Assembly (NCBI RefSeq): GCF_000517545.1
Contig: NZ_BAIV01000012.1
Location: forward strand, 84,521-148,520
DNA from: Bacteroides reticulotermitis JCM 10512
GTDB lineage: Bacteria; Bacteroidota; Bacteroidia; Bacteroidales; Bacteroidaceae
Length of the DNA stretch: 64,000 nucleotides
Direction: 5' to 3'
Each line of letters starts with the position of its first letter. Position 1 is the first letter of the stretch. Shown one piece after another: positions 39,005 through 47,821 of this stretch. The translations under genes and the position numbers were made by a program. Under the pieces are notes generated by a model. That model saw only the letters and a program-made list of their open reading frames with translations, had not been told where the DNA came from and made no database searches.

Positions 39005-39788
39005 TCAATCGCATAACCCTGACTCGCGACAGCACGCTTCGAGGCTGTCGATCGAATTATAAGCAGTCAGATCCACTGTAATGGGAGTAATAGCGACATA
39101 TCCATTGGCCAATGCCATTGGTCGCTCTTTTCATTCTCAGGCTCAGAATCGGTAAATGACCCAGTCAACCAAAAGTAATTCGGATCACTCAGACGTGGAC
39201 AAGCCTCCCACTCTTTCGTCCATCTTCCTTTCGCCTGCTGGCAGACTTTTACTCCTTTAAGTTCCGACGTATCGGGAAAGTTCACATTTAAACAAGTCAA
39301 AGGAGGTAAACCTTTCTCTAGTACCATAGCAGCAATCTTGCGAATGTATGGTCCGGCGGCTTCAAAATCGGCTCCCGGATCATGCTACATAAAGAAAAGC
39401 CAATCGATGGAACTCCATTCAAGCAACCTTCAATAGCAATTCCCATCGTACCGGAATAGTGAACATTCGTAGCAGAGTTATCACCATGATTGATACCTCC
39501 AACAACCAAATCCGGTTCACGATCAAGCACCGTGTTACGAGCTAGCTTCACACAATCAGTCGGTGTGCCCGAACACTTATAAACAGTTAGCCCAACATCT
39601 TTTCGAAGTAACTGATAATGCACCGGTTGTGTAACAGTCAATGCAGAAGCATTCCCCGAGCGCGGAGAATCGGGAGCCATCACTACAATTTCTCCCAAAG
39701 GGCGCAGATATTTCACTAATTCACTAATACCTTTAGATACCACACCGTCGTCATTTGAAACGAGTATCAACGGTTTTCTATTACTCAT
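39005..39788 (-). CDS. surE: 5'/3'-nucleotidase SurE (two single-base frameshifts)
   Basis: Metal-dependent nucleoside monophosphate phosphatase, about 260 residues. The N-terminus holds the SurE active-site motifs [13 protein letters not shown] (Asp-Asp), [26 protein letters not shown] and [25 protein letters not shown]. The frame is lost near 39384, where one base restores [14 protein letters not shown], and again near 39115, where one base restores [20 protein letters not shown]; the corrected frame ends at TGA 39005-39007. Two errors in one gene with perfect conservation around each argue for sequence error. It precedes lpxB in the same unit. Confidence 0.88.
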
Positions 39789-39816
39789 ATTCTATTTCTC
39801 TATTTTTATATTTGCA

Positions 39817-39847
39817 CAAAAGTAACAAAAAGAACTTGTATTGCCAA
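39817..39847 (-). promoter_or_regulatory. Promoter of surE-lpxB
   Basis: On the minus strand, TACTTTTG (39824-39817) fits the -7 element and TTGG (39847-39844) the -33 element with a 19-bp spacer. The surE start is 28 bp downstream. Confidence 0.65.
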
Positions 39848-39992
39848 CCCAAGTTTCATTATATCAGTCAGACGACAAGACTCCCTCTTATGAACCGTAC
39901 CAGTCGCGTTACTCCCGCTACTCCCGCTGAAGTTTACAAATCTTAATCTTCTGCAAGTGAGTAAAAAAGGATATAAATTCAATATTAATATG

Positions 39993-40000
39993 TATATTTG
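39993..40000 (+). promoter_or_regulatory. -7 promoter element of parA
   Basis: TATATTTG matches TAnnTTTG and would give a leader of about 160 nt before parA. No clear -33 element. Confidence 0.55.
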
Positions 40001-40060
40001 CAAGCTCAGAAAAAAGATTGACGATAACCAGCCGGATTCTATAATTGACTCAGTGGGTAG

Positions 40061-40089
40061 TTATTAACAAAACGGGTGACTTATCAACA
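40061..40089 (+). promoter_or_regulatory. Pair of DnaA-box-like sequences in the parA leader
   Basis: TTATTAACA (40061-40069) and TTATCAACA (40081-40089) differ from the DnaA box TTATCCACA at two and one positions, and lie exactly 20 bp apart in the same orientation between the parA promoter and its start codon. Confidence 0.3.
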
Positions 40090-40167
40090 GAAAACTCAAA
40101 GTTTCGCTTTTTTCGTAGGTGCTCTAAGGTTTTATCGCTTATTTCGCTGCCAATAAATTTAGTGAAT

Positions 40168-40932
40168 ATGGGAAAAATTATAGCTTTGGCTAACCAAAAA
40201 GGAGGTGTCGGAAAGACAACGACCACAATCAACCTCGCAGCTTCACTTGCTACACTTGAAAAGAAAGTGCTCGTGGTAGATGCTGATCCGCAAGCTAATG
40301 CCTCTTCCGGTTTGGGAGTAGACATCAAGCAGTCGGAGTGTACTATCTATGAATGTATCATAGATAGAGCGAATGTGGAAGATGCTATCCATGATACGGA
40401 AATCGATTCTCTTAAAGTTATCTCTTCGCATATTAATCTGGTAGGAGCGGAAATTGAAATGCTCAACCTCCCTAACCGTGAAAAGATTCTAAAGGAAGTA
40501 CTGACACCGCTTAAAGAGAAATACGATTATATTTTAATCGACTGTTCACCGTCACTGGGGCTTATCACGATCAATGCGCTAACAGCTGCTGATTCGATAA
40601 TAATCCCTGTACAAGCTGAATATTTTGCTCTTGAAGGCATCAGTAAGCTATTAAACACGATTAAAATAATTAAATCGAAACTCAATCCTTCATTAGAAAT
40701 CGAAGGTTTCTTACTAACGATGTACGACTCACGCTTGCGACAAGCCAATCAAATTTATGATGAAGTAAAGCGGCATTTCCAAGAGCTAGTCTTCAATACG
40801 GTTATTCAACGCAATGTGAAGCTTAGCGAAGCACCCAGCTACGGAATCCCAACTATTCTCTATGATGCGGATTCTACTGGCTCAAAAAACCACTTGTCAT
40901 TAGCCAAAGAGATTATTAATAAAAACAGATAA
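40168..40932 (+). CDS. parA: Chromosome partitioning ATPase ParA/Soj
   Basis: Deviant-Walker ATPase of 254 residues that forms nucleoid-bound dimers and moves ParB-parS complexes apart. I start at ATG 40168 ([20 protein letters not shown]), because the upstream open frame (from 40045) lacks family similarity. Motifs are the KGGVGKTT P-loop (11-18), the [11 protein letters not shown] switch, and [11 protein letters not shown]. It is followed 12 bp later by parB, and with it forms the usual chromosomal pair. Confidence 0.96.
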   Translation: MGKIIALANQKGGVGKTTTTINLAASLATLEKKVLVVDADPQANASSGLGVDIKQSECTIYECIIDRANVEDAIHDTEIDSLKVISSHINLVGAEIEMLNLPNREKILKEVLTPLKEKYDYILIDCSPSLGLITINALTAADSIIIPVQAEYFALEGISKLLNTIKIIKSKLNPSLEIEGFLLTMYDSRLRQANQIYDEVKRHFQELVFNTVIQRNVKLSEAPSYGIPTILYDADSTGSKNHLSLAKEIINKNR

Positions 40933-40944
40933 AACGAAGAAGAT

Positions 40945-41835
40945 ATGGCAACACCAAAAAGAAAAGTTTTAGGTCGCGGTCTTGACGCCTTGCTCTCTAT
41001 GGATGATGTAAAAACCGAAGGTTCTTCTTCTATCAATGAAATAGAGCTGGCGAAAATATCCGTCAACCCCAACCAACCGCGCCGTGAATTTGATCCAGTT
41101 GCTTTGCAAGAGTTATCGGATTCTATCTCTGAGATAGGAATCATTCAACCCATAACATTACGCAAGATCTCAGACGATGAGTATCAAATTATTGCTGGAG
41201 AAAGACGCTACCGCGCGTCACAGAAAGCGGGACTGACAACAGTTCCGGCTTACATACGTACAGCTGACGATGAGAACATGATGGAAATGGCTCTTATAGA
41301 GAATATCCAACGTGAAGACTTGAATGCGGTAGAAATAGCTTTAGCCTACCAACACTTACTAGACCAGTATGAACTGACTCAGGAGCGACTCAGTGAACGA
41401 ATTGGTAAGAATCGAACTACCATCGCTAACTACCTCCGACTTCTGAAGTTACCGGCTCCCATACAAATGGCCTTACAAAACAAACAGATAGATATGGGAC
41501 ATGCCCGAGCATTAATTACACTCGGAGATCCCAAAATGCAAGTAAAAATATTCGAGGAGATACAAGAGCATAACTACTCCGTACGCAAGGTGGAGGAAAT
41601 TGTGAAATCACTGAATGAAGGTGAAACCGTCAAAAGCGGTTCACGAAAGCTCACTCCGAAACGTGCCAAACTTCCCGAAGAGTTCAACTTACTAAAGAAA
41701 CAACTCTCCGGCTTCTTCAACACCAAGGTGCAAATGACCTGTTCCGAAAAAGGGAAAGGAAAAATTAGCATTCCTTTCAGTAACGAAGAAGATTTGGAAC
41801 GCATCATGGAAATCTTCGACACGCTAAAGAAGTAA
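40945..41835 (+). CDS. parB: ParB/Spo0J partition protein
   Basis: DNA-binding CTPase of 296 residues. N-terminal nuclease-like CTP domain with NPNQPRREF and the GERRYRA motif (about 86-92), then a helix-turn-helix region (TQERLSERIGKNRTTIANYLRLL, about 150-172) that reads parS, then a C-terminal dimer domain. Overall length is typical. The stop codon directly abuts the ATG of the next gene (DUF5683), so translation is probably coupled. Confidence 0.96.
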   Translation: MATPKRKVLGRGLDALLSMDDVKTEGSSSINEIELAKISVNPNQPRREFDPVALQELSDSISEIGIIQPITLRKISDDEYQIIAGERRYRASQKAGLTTVPAYIRTADDENMMEMALIENIQREDLNAVEIALAYQHLLDQYELTQERLSERIGKNRTTIANYLRLLKLPAPIQMALQNKQIDMGHARALITLGDPKMQVKIFEEIQEHNYSVRKVEEIVKSLNEGETVKSGSRKLTPKRAKLPEEFNLLKKQLSGFFNTKVQMTCSEKGKGKISIPFSNEEDLERIMEIFDTLKK

Positions 41836-42717
41836 ATGACAAGTAAAAGTAAAATATATCAGTTACTATTGACTCCCCTGCTTCTCTGTTTTCTACAGGT
41901 GGCAGGGATTGAACTGTATGCACAGTCTACAGTAACTCCAGTACATAAAGATAGTGTCGTTCAACAGCGTGAAGCGCCTAAGGCGCGTGCTCGTAGACAC
42001 CGTGAACCTGAAATCCAAAAGCAGGACACATTAAACAAAGTACTCAAAACCAATAAACCCGAACACTTACAGTCTGTAGACAGTATGCTATCCACCAAAA
42101 TCCAGCTCACGGATAGTATAGATAAAGCGAATCAGAAGAAAATAAAAGAAATAGAGCAACCGAAACGTGTCGCTGTAAACGTCGACAGCCTCCCTCCAGC
42201 CCAGGAGTTACCCAAAAAGCTCTTTGTACCTAATCCTAGTAAAGCGACATGGCTAGCCGTCGTTTTTCCGGGTGGTGGACAAATTTACAATCGGAAATAC
42301 TGGAAGCTACCGATTATTTACGGAGGATTTGCAGGTTGTGCCTATGCACTCAGCTGGAATAGTAAAATGTATAAAGACTATTCGCAGGCTTATATGGATA
42401 TAATGGATAATAATCCAAATACCAAAAGCTATGAAGACCTGCTTCCACCGAATGCCAGTTATAACGAAGACCAATTAAAAAATACATTGAAACGGCGAAA
42501 AGATTCTTTCCGTCGATTCAGAGACCTTAGCATTTTTGCATTTATCGGAGTATATATAATCTCAATCATCGACGCCTATGTGGATGCCGAATTATCGAAC
42601 TTCGATATAACTCCCGATTTAAGTATGAGAGTAGAACCTACCGTTATTAACGACAATCTACAGTTTCATAATTCCAACCGGAAGTCGGTAGGTGTACAAT
42701 GTGTATTGCGGTTTTAA
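41836..42717 (+). CDS. DUF5683 envelope protein
   Basis: A 293-residue protein with a signal peptide or N-terminal anchor (LLLTPLLLCFLQVAGIELYAQS), a polar linker, then the DUF5683 core: PNPSKATWLAVVFPGGGQIYNRKYWK followed by a hydrophobic segment (LPIIYGGFAGCAYALSW) and a second helix (LSIFAFIGVYIISIIDAYVDA). This family is conserved next to parB in many Bacteroidota. Function unknown. It starts at the base after the parB stop. Confidence 0.8.
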   Translation: MTSKSKIYQLLLTPLLLCFLQVAGIELYAQSTVTPVHKDSVVQQREAPKARARRHREPEIQKQDTLNKVLKTNKPEHLQSVDSMLSTKIQLTDSIDKANQKKIKEIEQPKRVAVNVDSLPPAQELPKKLFVPNPSKATWLAVVFPGGGQIYNRKYWKLPIIYGGFAGCAYALSWNSKMYKDYSQAYMDIMDNNPNTKSYEDLLPPNASYNEDQLKNTLKRRKDSFRRFRDLSIFAFIGVYIISIIDAYVDAELSNFDITPDLSMRVEPTVINDNLQFHNSNRKSVGVQCVLRF

Positions 42718-42750
42718 GAACACAACAAAGATTGAACTTATTATTAAAGA

Positions 42751-44046
42751 ATGAAGAATTTGATTAATTACTGTCCGTTAGTTTTCCTTTTCCTGTTAGC
42801 AACACTTCAGGTGAAAGGACAAAGTGTAGATGTACTTATCCATGAGAATGGAGCTGAACGTAAAGAGAGTATCGATTTACCTAAAAGTATGACCTATCCA
42901 CTGGATAGTCTGCTCAACGACTGGAAAGCAAAAAATTATATCGACTTAGGAAAAGATTGCAGTACAGCCGAAGTAAATCCGTTATTCAGCGACTCCATAT
43001 ATATGGATCGCCTCTCACGTATTCCTGCCGTAATGGAAATGCCATACAACGAGATCGTACGTAAGTTTATTGATATGTACGCTGGTCGTTTACGCAATCA
43101 GGTATCTTTTATGCTAAGTGCATGTAATTTCTATATGCCTATTTTCGAAGAAGCACTTGATGCCTACGGAATTCCATTGGAATTGAAATATCTACCTATC
43201 ATAGAATCTGCTTTGAATCCATCTGCCGTTTCACGTGCTGGCGCTTCCGGCCTATGGCAGTTCATGATTGGAACCGGTAAGATTTACGGGCTCGAATCTA
43301 ACAGCCTTGTTGATGAACGCCGCGACCCGATTAAGGCAACTTGGGCTGCTGCACGTTACCTAAAGGAAATGTATAACATCTATGGCGACTGGAACTTGGT
43401 TATCGCTGCCTATAACTGCGGTCCCGGAACTGTCAATAAAGCAATCCGCCGTGCAGGAGGTGAAAAGGATTATTGGAAGATCTACAATTTTTTACCGAAA
43501 GAAACGCGCGGATATGTACCTGCTTTCATCGCAGCCAATTACGTCATGACTTACTATTGTGACCATAACATTTGCCCGATGGAAACAAATATTCCAGCTA
43601 GTACAGATACAGTACAAGTCAGCCAAAACTTACATTTTGAACAGATCGCAGAGCTTTGCAAAGTACCTTTGGATGAGATTAAGAGTTTGAATCCGCAATA
43701 TAAGCAACAAGTTGTACCAGGAGATATCAAGCCATACACACTTCGCTTACCTTTAACAGCTATTAGCTCCTTTATTGATTGCCAAGATACGATTTATGCA
43801 TATCGTTCGGATGAACTATTCCGCAACCGTAGAACTGTAGCAGTAAAAAATGATACGCCAACCGCTGCACGTAAAAAGACTGCAACCACCGGTAAAGGTA
43901 ACGTGAGGTACCATAAGATCAAGAGTGGAGAGACTTTATCAACCATAGCATCTCGATACGGCGTTCGAGTTAAAGATTTACAAAATTGGAACGGATTATC
44001 GAACACCAAAATCGCAGCTGGAAAAAATTTGAAAATTTACAAATAA
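42751..44046 (+). CDS. Lytic transglycosylase with LysM domain (MltD-like)
   Basis: Envelope enzyme of 431 residues. Signal peptide (residues 1 to about 23), then an SLT catalytic domain (about 110-270) with YLPIIESALNPSAVSRAGASGLWQFM, where the first Glu is the catalytic acid, and VIAAYNCGPGTVNKAI. The C-terminus has a LysM domain (about 385-431, YHKIKSGETLSTIASRYGV...LQNWNGLS) that binds peptidoglycan; a degenerate LysM-like stretch lies near 290-330. It cleaves glycan strands to 1,6-anhydro products. Operon with parAB and DUF5683, 33 bp downstream. Confidence 0.92.
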   Translation: MKNLINYCPLVFLFLLATLQVKGQSVDVLIHENGAERKESIDLPKSMTYPLDSLLNDWKAKNYIDLGKDCSTAEVNPLFSDSIYMDRLSRIPAVMEMPYNEIVRKFIDMYAGRLRNQVSFMLSACNFYMPIFEEALDAYGIPLELKYLPIIESALNPSAVSRAGASGLWQFMIGTGKIYGLESNSLVDERRDPIKATWAAARYLKEMYNIYGDWNLVIAAYNCGPGTVNKAIRRAGGEKDYWKIYNFLPKETRGYVPAFIAANYVMTYYCDHNICPMETNIPASTDTVQVSQNLHFEQIAELCKVPLDEIKSLNPQYKQQVVPGDIKPYTLRLPLTAISSFIDCQDTIYAYRSDELFRNRRTVAVKNDTPTAARKKTATTGKGNVRYHKIKSGETLSTIASRYGVRVKDLQNWNGLSNTKIAAGKNLKIYK

Positions 44047-44058
44047 CTTATTCCTTAC

Positions 44059-44088
44059 TTGCACCGTTCGGAAATTTGTCTATTTTTG
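44059..44088 (+). promoter_or_regulatory. Promoter of the rel gene
   Basis: TTG at 44059-44061 and TATTTTTG at 44081-44088 with a 19-bp spacer fit the Bacteroidota -33/-7 consensus. The rel start is 29 bp downstream. Confidence 0.7.
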
Positions 44089-44117
44089 CACAATTAAGCA
44101 AGTGAAAGGATCACAAT

Positions 44118-46361
44118 ATGAATAATCGGCCCGCTAAAGAAATAACTGAAGAAGATATGATTAATAAGGAGTTCCAAGAACTCCTTAACGATTACCTTGC
44201 TACCAAACATCGCAAACGAGTCGAAATCATCACAAAAGCATTTAATTTTGCCAATCAAGCGCATAAAGGAATTAAGCGCAGATCCGGTGAGCCCTACATC
44301 ATGCACCCGATTGCGGTTGCCAAAATCGTATGCAATGAAATAGGACTTGGATCTACTTCCATTTGCTCAGCCCTACTGCACGATGTTGTAGAAGACACCG
44401 ATTATACCGTAGAAGATATTGAAAACATCTTTGGCCCGAAGATAGCCCAAATTGTAGATGGACTAACTAAAATCTCGGGAGGGATCTTTGGTGATCGTGC
44501 CTCGGCACAAGCAGAGAACTTCAAGAAGTTGCTGCTTACCATGTCGAGTGATATACGGGTGATTCTGATAAAAATTGCCGACCGCCTACACAATATGCGT
44601 ACGTTGGGCTCCATGCTTCCCAATAAGCAATACAAAATCGCAGGTGAAACACTCTACATCTATGCTCCTCTAGCCAATCGACTGGGATTGAATAAGATAA
44701 AAACGGAGTTAGAAAACCTCAGCTTCAAATACGAACATCCTGAAGAGTATGAGGAAATAGAAGAAAAACTCAATGAAACTGCCGTAGAACGTGACAAAGC
44801 TTTCAATGAGTTTACCGCTCCTATACGCACGCAATTAGATAGAAAGGGATTGAAGTATCGCATCCTCGCACGAGTTAAATCGATCTATTCCATCTGGAAT
44901 AAGATGCAGACTAAGCATGTGCCTTTTGAAGAGATTTTTGATCTTCTTGCTGTCCGAATCATATTTGAGCCGCGTAATACTGAGGAAGAGTTGAACGACT
45001 GTTTCGATATTTACGCATCCATTTCTAAAATATACAAGCCGCACCCTGACCGTTTGCGTGACTGGGTAAGCCATCCGAGAGCGAATGGATACCAGGCTTT
45101 ACATGTCACACTCATGGGACAGAACGGACAATGGATTGAAGTACAAATTCGCAGTGAGCGAATGAATGATGTTGCCGAACAAGGTTTTGCAGCCCATTGG
45201 AAATACAAAGATGGCGGCGGAGGTGAAGATGAAGGAGAATTGGAAAAATGGTTGAAAACCATTAAAGAGATCCTAGATGACCCGCAACCTGATGCGATCG
45301 ACTTTCTGGATACAATCAAACTGAATCTTTTTGCATCCGAGATATTTGTGTTTACCCCCAAAGGTGAACTTAAAACAATGCCGCAGAACTCGACTGCGCT
45401 CGACTTTGCCTTTTCACTCCACACTGATATTGGCAGTCACTGCATTGGTGCCAAAGTGAATCATAAACTAGTACCATTAAGCCATAAGCTACAAAGCGGC
45501 GATCAGGTAGAAATACTTACTTCCAAATCGCAACGGGTTCAGCCACAATGGGAATTATTTGCCACAACGGCTCGAGCACGTACAAAAATTGCCGCTATAC
45601 TACGCAAAGAACGTAAGATCAATCAGAAGAAAGGAGACGAAATTCTCACTGAATTTCTGAAAAAAGAAGAAATACGTCCGGGCGAGATTACAATTGATAA
45701 ACTCCGTAGGCTTCATAATTTTAAAAATGAAGAAGAACTACTTGCCGCGATAGGTAGTAAAACGATTGTTCTTGGTGAAGCAGATAAGAATGAGTTGAGA
45801 GAAAAACAACCCAGTAACTGGAAAAAGTATCTGACCTTTTCCTTTGGTGGTGGTGGTAAAGACAAGCTAGAGAGTAAAGAGCCTTCTGAAAAAGAGAAGA
45901 TCAATCCAAAACTAGTACTCAAGCTCACCGAAGAAAGTTTGCAAACGAAATATATCATGGCAGAATGTTGCCACCCCATTCCGGGCGATGATGTACTGGG
46001 GTACATTGATGACAATGATCGAGTTGTTATTCACAAACGTCAATGCCCCGTAGCAGCTAAACTAAAAAGCAGCTATGGCAATCGCATCCTAGCAACAGTT
46101 TGGGATACACACAAAGAACTTTCTTTTTTGGTATATATCTATATAAAAGGTATAGACAGTGTAGGCTTACTTAATGAAGTAACGCAGATCATTTCCCGAC
46201 AACTCAATGTTAACATACGTAAGTTAAGTATAGAAACGAATGATGGAATCTTTGAAGGAAAGATTCAGTTGTGGGTTCATGATGTGGAAGACGTAAGGAT
46301 GATATGCAACAATCTCAAGAAGGTGAACAACATTAAACAAGTCAACCGCGTAGAAGGATAA
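44118..46361 (+). CDS. Bifunctional (p)ppGpp synthetase/hydrolase, RelA/SpoT family
   Basis: A 747-residue long RSH enzyme controlling the stringent response. The HD hydrolase domain (about 40-190) keeps the His-Asp motif in ALLHDVVEDTDYT, consistent with active hydrolase, and RLHNMRTL follows. The synthetase domain (about 230-370) has RVKSIYSIWNKM and HPRANGYQALHVT. Then come TGS (about 400-465, FVFTPKGELKTMPQNSTALDFAF), a zinc/CC region with ECCHPIPGDDVLGY, and a C-terminal ACT domain (about 670-745). Length and domains are complete. Confidence 0.95.
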   Translation: MNNRPAKEITEEDMINKEFQELLNDYLATKHRKRVEIITKAFNFANQAHKGIKRRSGEPYIMHPIAVAKIVCNEIGLGSTSICSALLHDVVEDTDYTVEDIENIFGPKIAQIVDGLTKISGGIFGDRASAQAENFKKLLLTMSSDIRVILIKIADRLHNMRTLGSMLPNKQYKIAGETLYIYAPLANRLGLNKIKTELENLSFKYEHPEEYEEIEEKLNETAVERDKAFNEFTAPIRTQLDRKGLKYRILARVKSIYSIWNKMQTKHVPFEEIFDLLAVRIIFEPRNTEEELNDCFDIYASISKIYKPHPDRLRDWVSHPRANGYQALHVTLMGQNGQWIEVQIRSERMNDVAEQGFAAHWKYKDGGGGEDEGELEKWLKTIKEILDDPQPDAIDFLDTIKLNLFASEIFVFTPKGELKTMPQNSTALDFAFSLHTDIGSHCIGAKVNHKLVPLSHKLQSGDQVEILTSKSQRVQPQWELFATTARARTKIAAILRKERKINQKKGDEILTEFLKKEEIRPGEITIDKLRRLHNFKNEEELLAAIGSKTIVLGEADKNELREKQPSNWKKYLTFSFGGGGKDKLESKEPSEKEKINPKLVLKLTEESLQTKYIMAECCHPIPGDDVLGYIDDNDRVVIHKRQCPVAAKLKSSYGNRILATVWDTHKELSFLVYIYIKGIDSVGLLNEVTQIISRQLNVNIRKLSIETNDGIFEGKIQLWVHDVEDVRMICNNLKKVNNIKQVNRVEG

Positions 46362-46378
46362 AAAGAAATAAGAAACAG

Positions 46379-46409
46379 AAAAGAGTTAGCGTCCGTCTAA
46401 CTCTTTTTT
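46379..46409 (+). terminator. Terminator of rel, overlapping the 3' end of merR
   Basis: AAAGAGTTAG and CTAACTCTTT with a 7-nt loop, then a T run. The hairpin overlaps the last codons of the convergent MerR gene (stop at 46386-46388). Confidence 0.75.
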
Positions 46410-46727
46410 TATGGCTAGCAACTCTTCTTTAACAGTCTTCAGCCTATTTAAAATTTCGTAATTACGCTCGGTGTTATCTTTATTCGTTTTCAGTTTCTGT
46501 CTGGCACCGGGCAGAGTCATCCCCTTCTCCTTCACAAGGTGATAAATCAAGCCGATAGTTTCTACATCTTCTTTGCGGTATTGACGGATTCCGCGTCCTC
46601 CGGTACGAGGATTTATTTGTGGAAACTCCTTTTCCCAAAAGCGAAGGAGTGACTGGTTTACGCCAAACATATCGGCTACTTCACCAATCGAATAATAGAG
46701 CTTTAATTTTTGTTCTGATTCAGACAT
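46386..46727 (-). CDS. MerR-family transcriptional regulator
   Basis: A 113-residue protein with a MerR winged helix (about 8-75): KLYYSIGEVADMFGVNQSLLRFWEKEFPQINPRTGGRGIRQYRKEDVETIGLIYHLVKEKGMTL by composition, ending in a coiled-coil dimerisation tail. There is no C-terminal effector domain and no cysteine cluster, so it is not a metal sensor of the classic type. It lies 19 bp behind the M23 peptidase gene, in the same direction; short MerR proteins in this place are common in Bacteroides. Confidence 0.88.
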   Translation of the reverse strand: MSESEQKLKLYYSIGEVADMFGVNQSLLRFWEKEFPQINPRTGGRGIRQYRKEDVETIGLIYHLVKEKGMTLPGARQKLKTNKDNTERNYEILNRLKTVKEELLAIKKELDGR

Positions 46728-46746
46728 TGAGTTTATTCTTTAAACG

Positions 46747-47714
46747 TTAGTCGAACACTTTTCCATGATTAGCTGCCAACTGGATCATCTTATCATAATC
46801 CTCAGCATTTAAATCCATGAAATAATAATTGATCGGATTAACCACCTGTCCCTTTACATGTACCTCATAATGTAAATGAGGCCCGGTACTCTTTCCTGTG
46901 CTCCCTACTCCACCAATTACTTCTCCACGAACAACTTTCTTACCCAGCTTAGTACGGAAATCCTGTAAATGGGCATACCAAGTACGATATCCAAAACCGT
47001 GGTCGATAATAATCGTATTCCCGTAACCGGTCTCCCATCCCATCTTCACTACTGTTCCGTTGCCGGTTGCATATACATCGGTTCCCGGATGAGCCGAGAA
47101 ATCCATCCCTGAGTGAAATTTAGTCGTCCCATAAATAGGATCAATACGTGTCCCATATCCCGAAGCCGTCTGTCGAAGGTCTTTATTGGATATCGGTTGA
47201 ATCGCAGGCATACATTTCAGCATTTCATCATGATTCTTACACATAGCTACCACGTCATCGAAGGATTTAGATTGGATATATAACTGTTTCGTTAGCACAT
47301 CCAGTTTCTGAGTCGTATTCACCACCAATTTGGCATTCGCCAAATCCATCAACTCTTCATAACGATTGGTTCCACCATATCCTGCCATCCGAATAGCAGG
47401 TGATATGGGATCAGCTTGCAGAATCACTCGATAGAGATTATCATCACGTTGCTGAACATCCTGAAGTACTCCCATAGCATCATCCAACCGCCGGGAAAGT
47501 ACATTATATTGTGCCAGAAGCTGGCTATTTTCTTTTCGCAATTCTTTTTCAGACGGAGAGCCAAAAATCAAAAGCAATACGATAAAGCTCCCTGCCCCCA
47601 ACCCCATCCCAATGAAGAGCCTGCGCAAAATACTGAGTGCACGCTGCCGCACAGTAGGTAAATTCGATCATATGTCTGCGTCTGTGGATTATAGATGTAG
47701 TAAACTTTACGCAT
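46747..47714 (-). CDS. M23 family metallopeptidase, membrane anchored (single-base frameshift)
   Basis: About 322 residues. The true start is ATG 47714 (MRKVYYIYNPQTQTYDRIY); near 47658 one G is missing on the plus strand, and restoring it joins YPTVRQRALSILRRLF to the rest. One membrane helix (about 35-52), a coiled-coil stalk (about 55-100), then the LytM/M23 domain (about 190-290) with the zinc motifs HSGMDFSAHPGTDV and GPHLHYEV (HxH). Periplasmic, facing peptidoglycan; it either cuts cross-links or, as an anchored factor, regulates other hydrolases. Divergent from alaS and followed by merR. Confidence 0.88.
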
Positions 47715-47745
47715 CTTTTTGGAAATATTTCGCTTGTTAATACGG

Positions 47746-47753
47746 CAAAAGTA
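47746..47753 (-). promoter_or_regulatory. -7 promoter element of the M23-merR unit
   Basis: TACTTTTG on the minus strand, 31 bp before the M23 start, only 12 bp from the oppositely oriented alaS -7 element. Confidence 0.55.
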
Positions 47754-47765
47754 ATAAAAACAAGC

Positions 47766-47773
47766 TATCTTTG
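47766..47773 (+). promoter_or_regulatory. -7 promoter element of alaS
   Basis: TATCTTTG matches TAnnTTTG and lies 48 bp before the alaS start. It is back-to-back with the M23 promoter element. No good -33 match at standard spacing. Confidence 0.55.
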
Positions 47774-47821
47774 CACAGTTTTTTGAGATTATTAACCTCA
47801 ACGATAGATATATAAAGAAGT

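Noticed and set aside
40045..40167. N-terminal extension of ParA
   Set aside because: It lacks family similarity and contains the leader with the DnaA-like boxes; the conserved [13 protein letters not shown] start is at 40168.
43224..43240. GTTTCACGTG inside the transglycosylase gene as a parS site
   Set aside because: It matches the first ten bases of the TGTTTCACGTGAAACA core, but the second half does not match, and the bases encode conserved residues of the enzyme.
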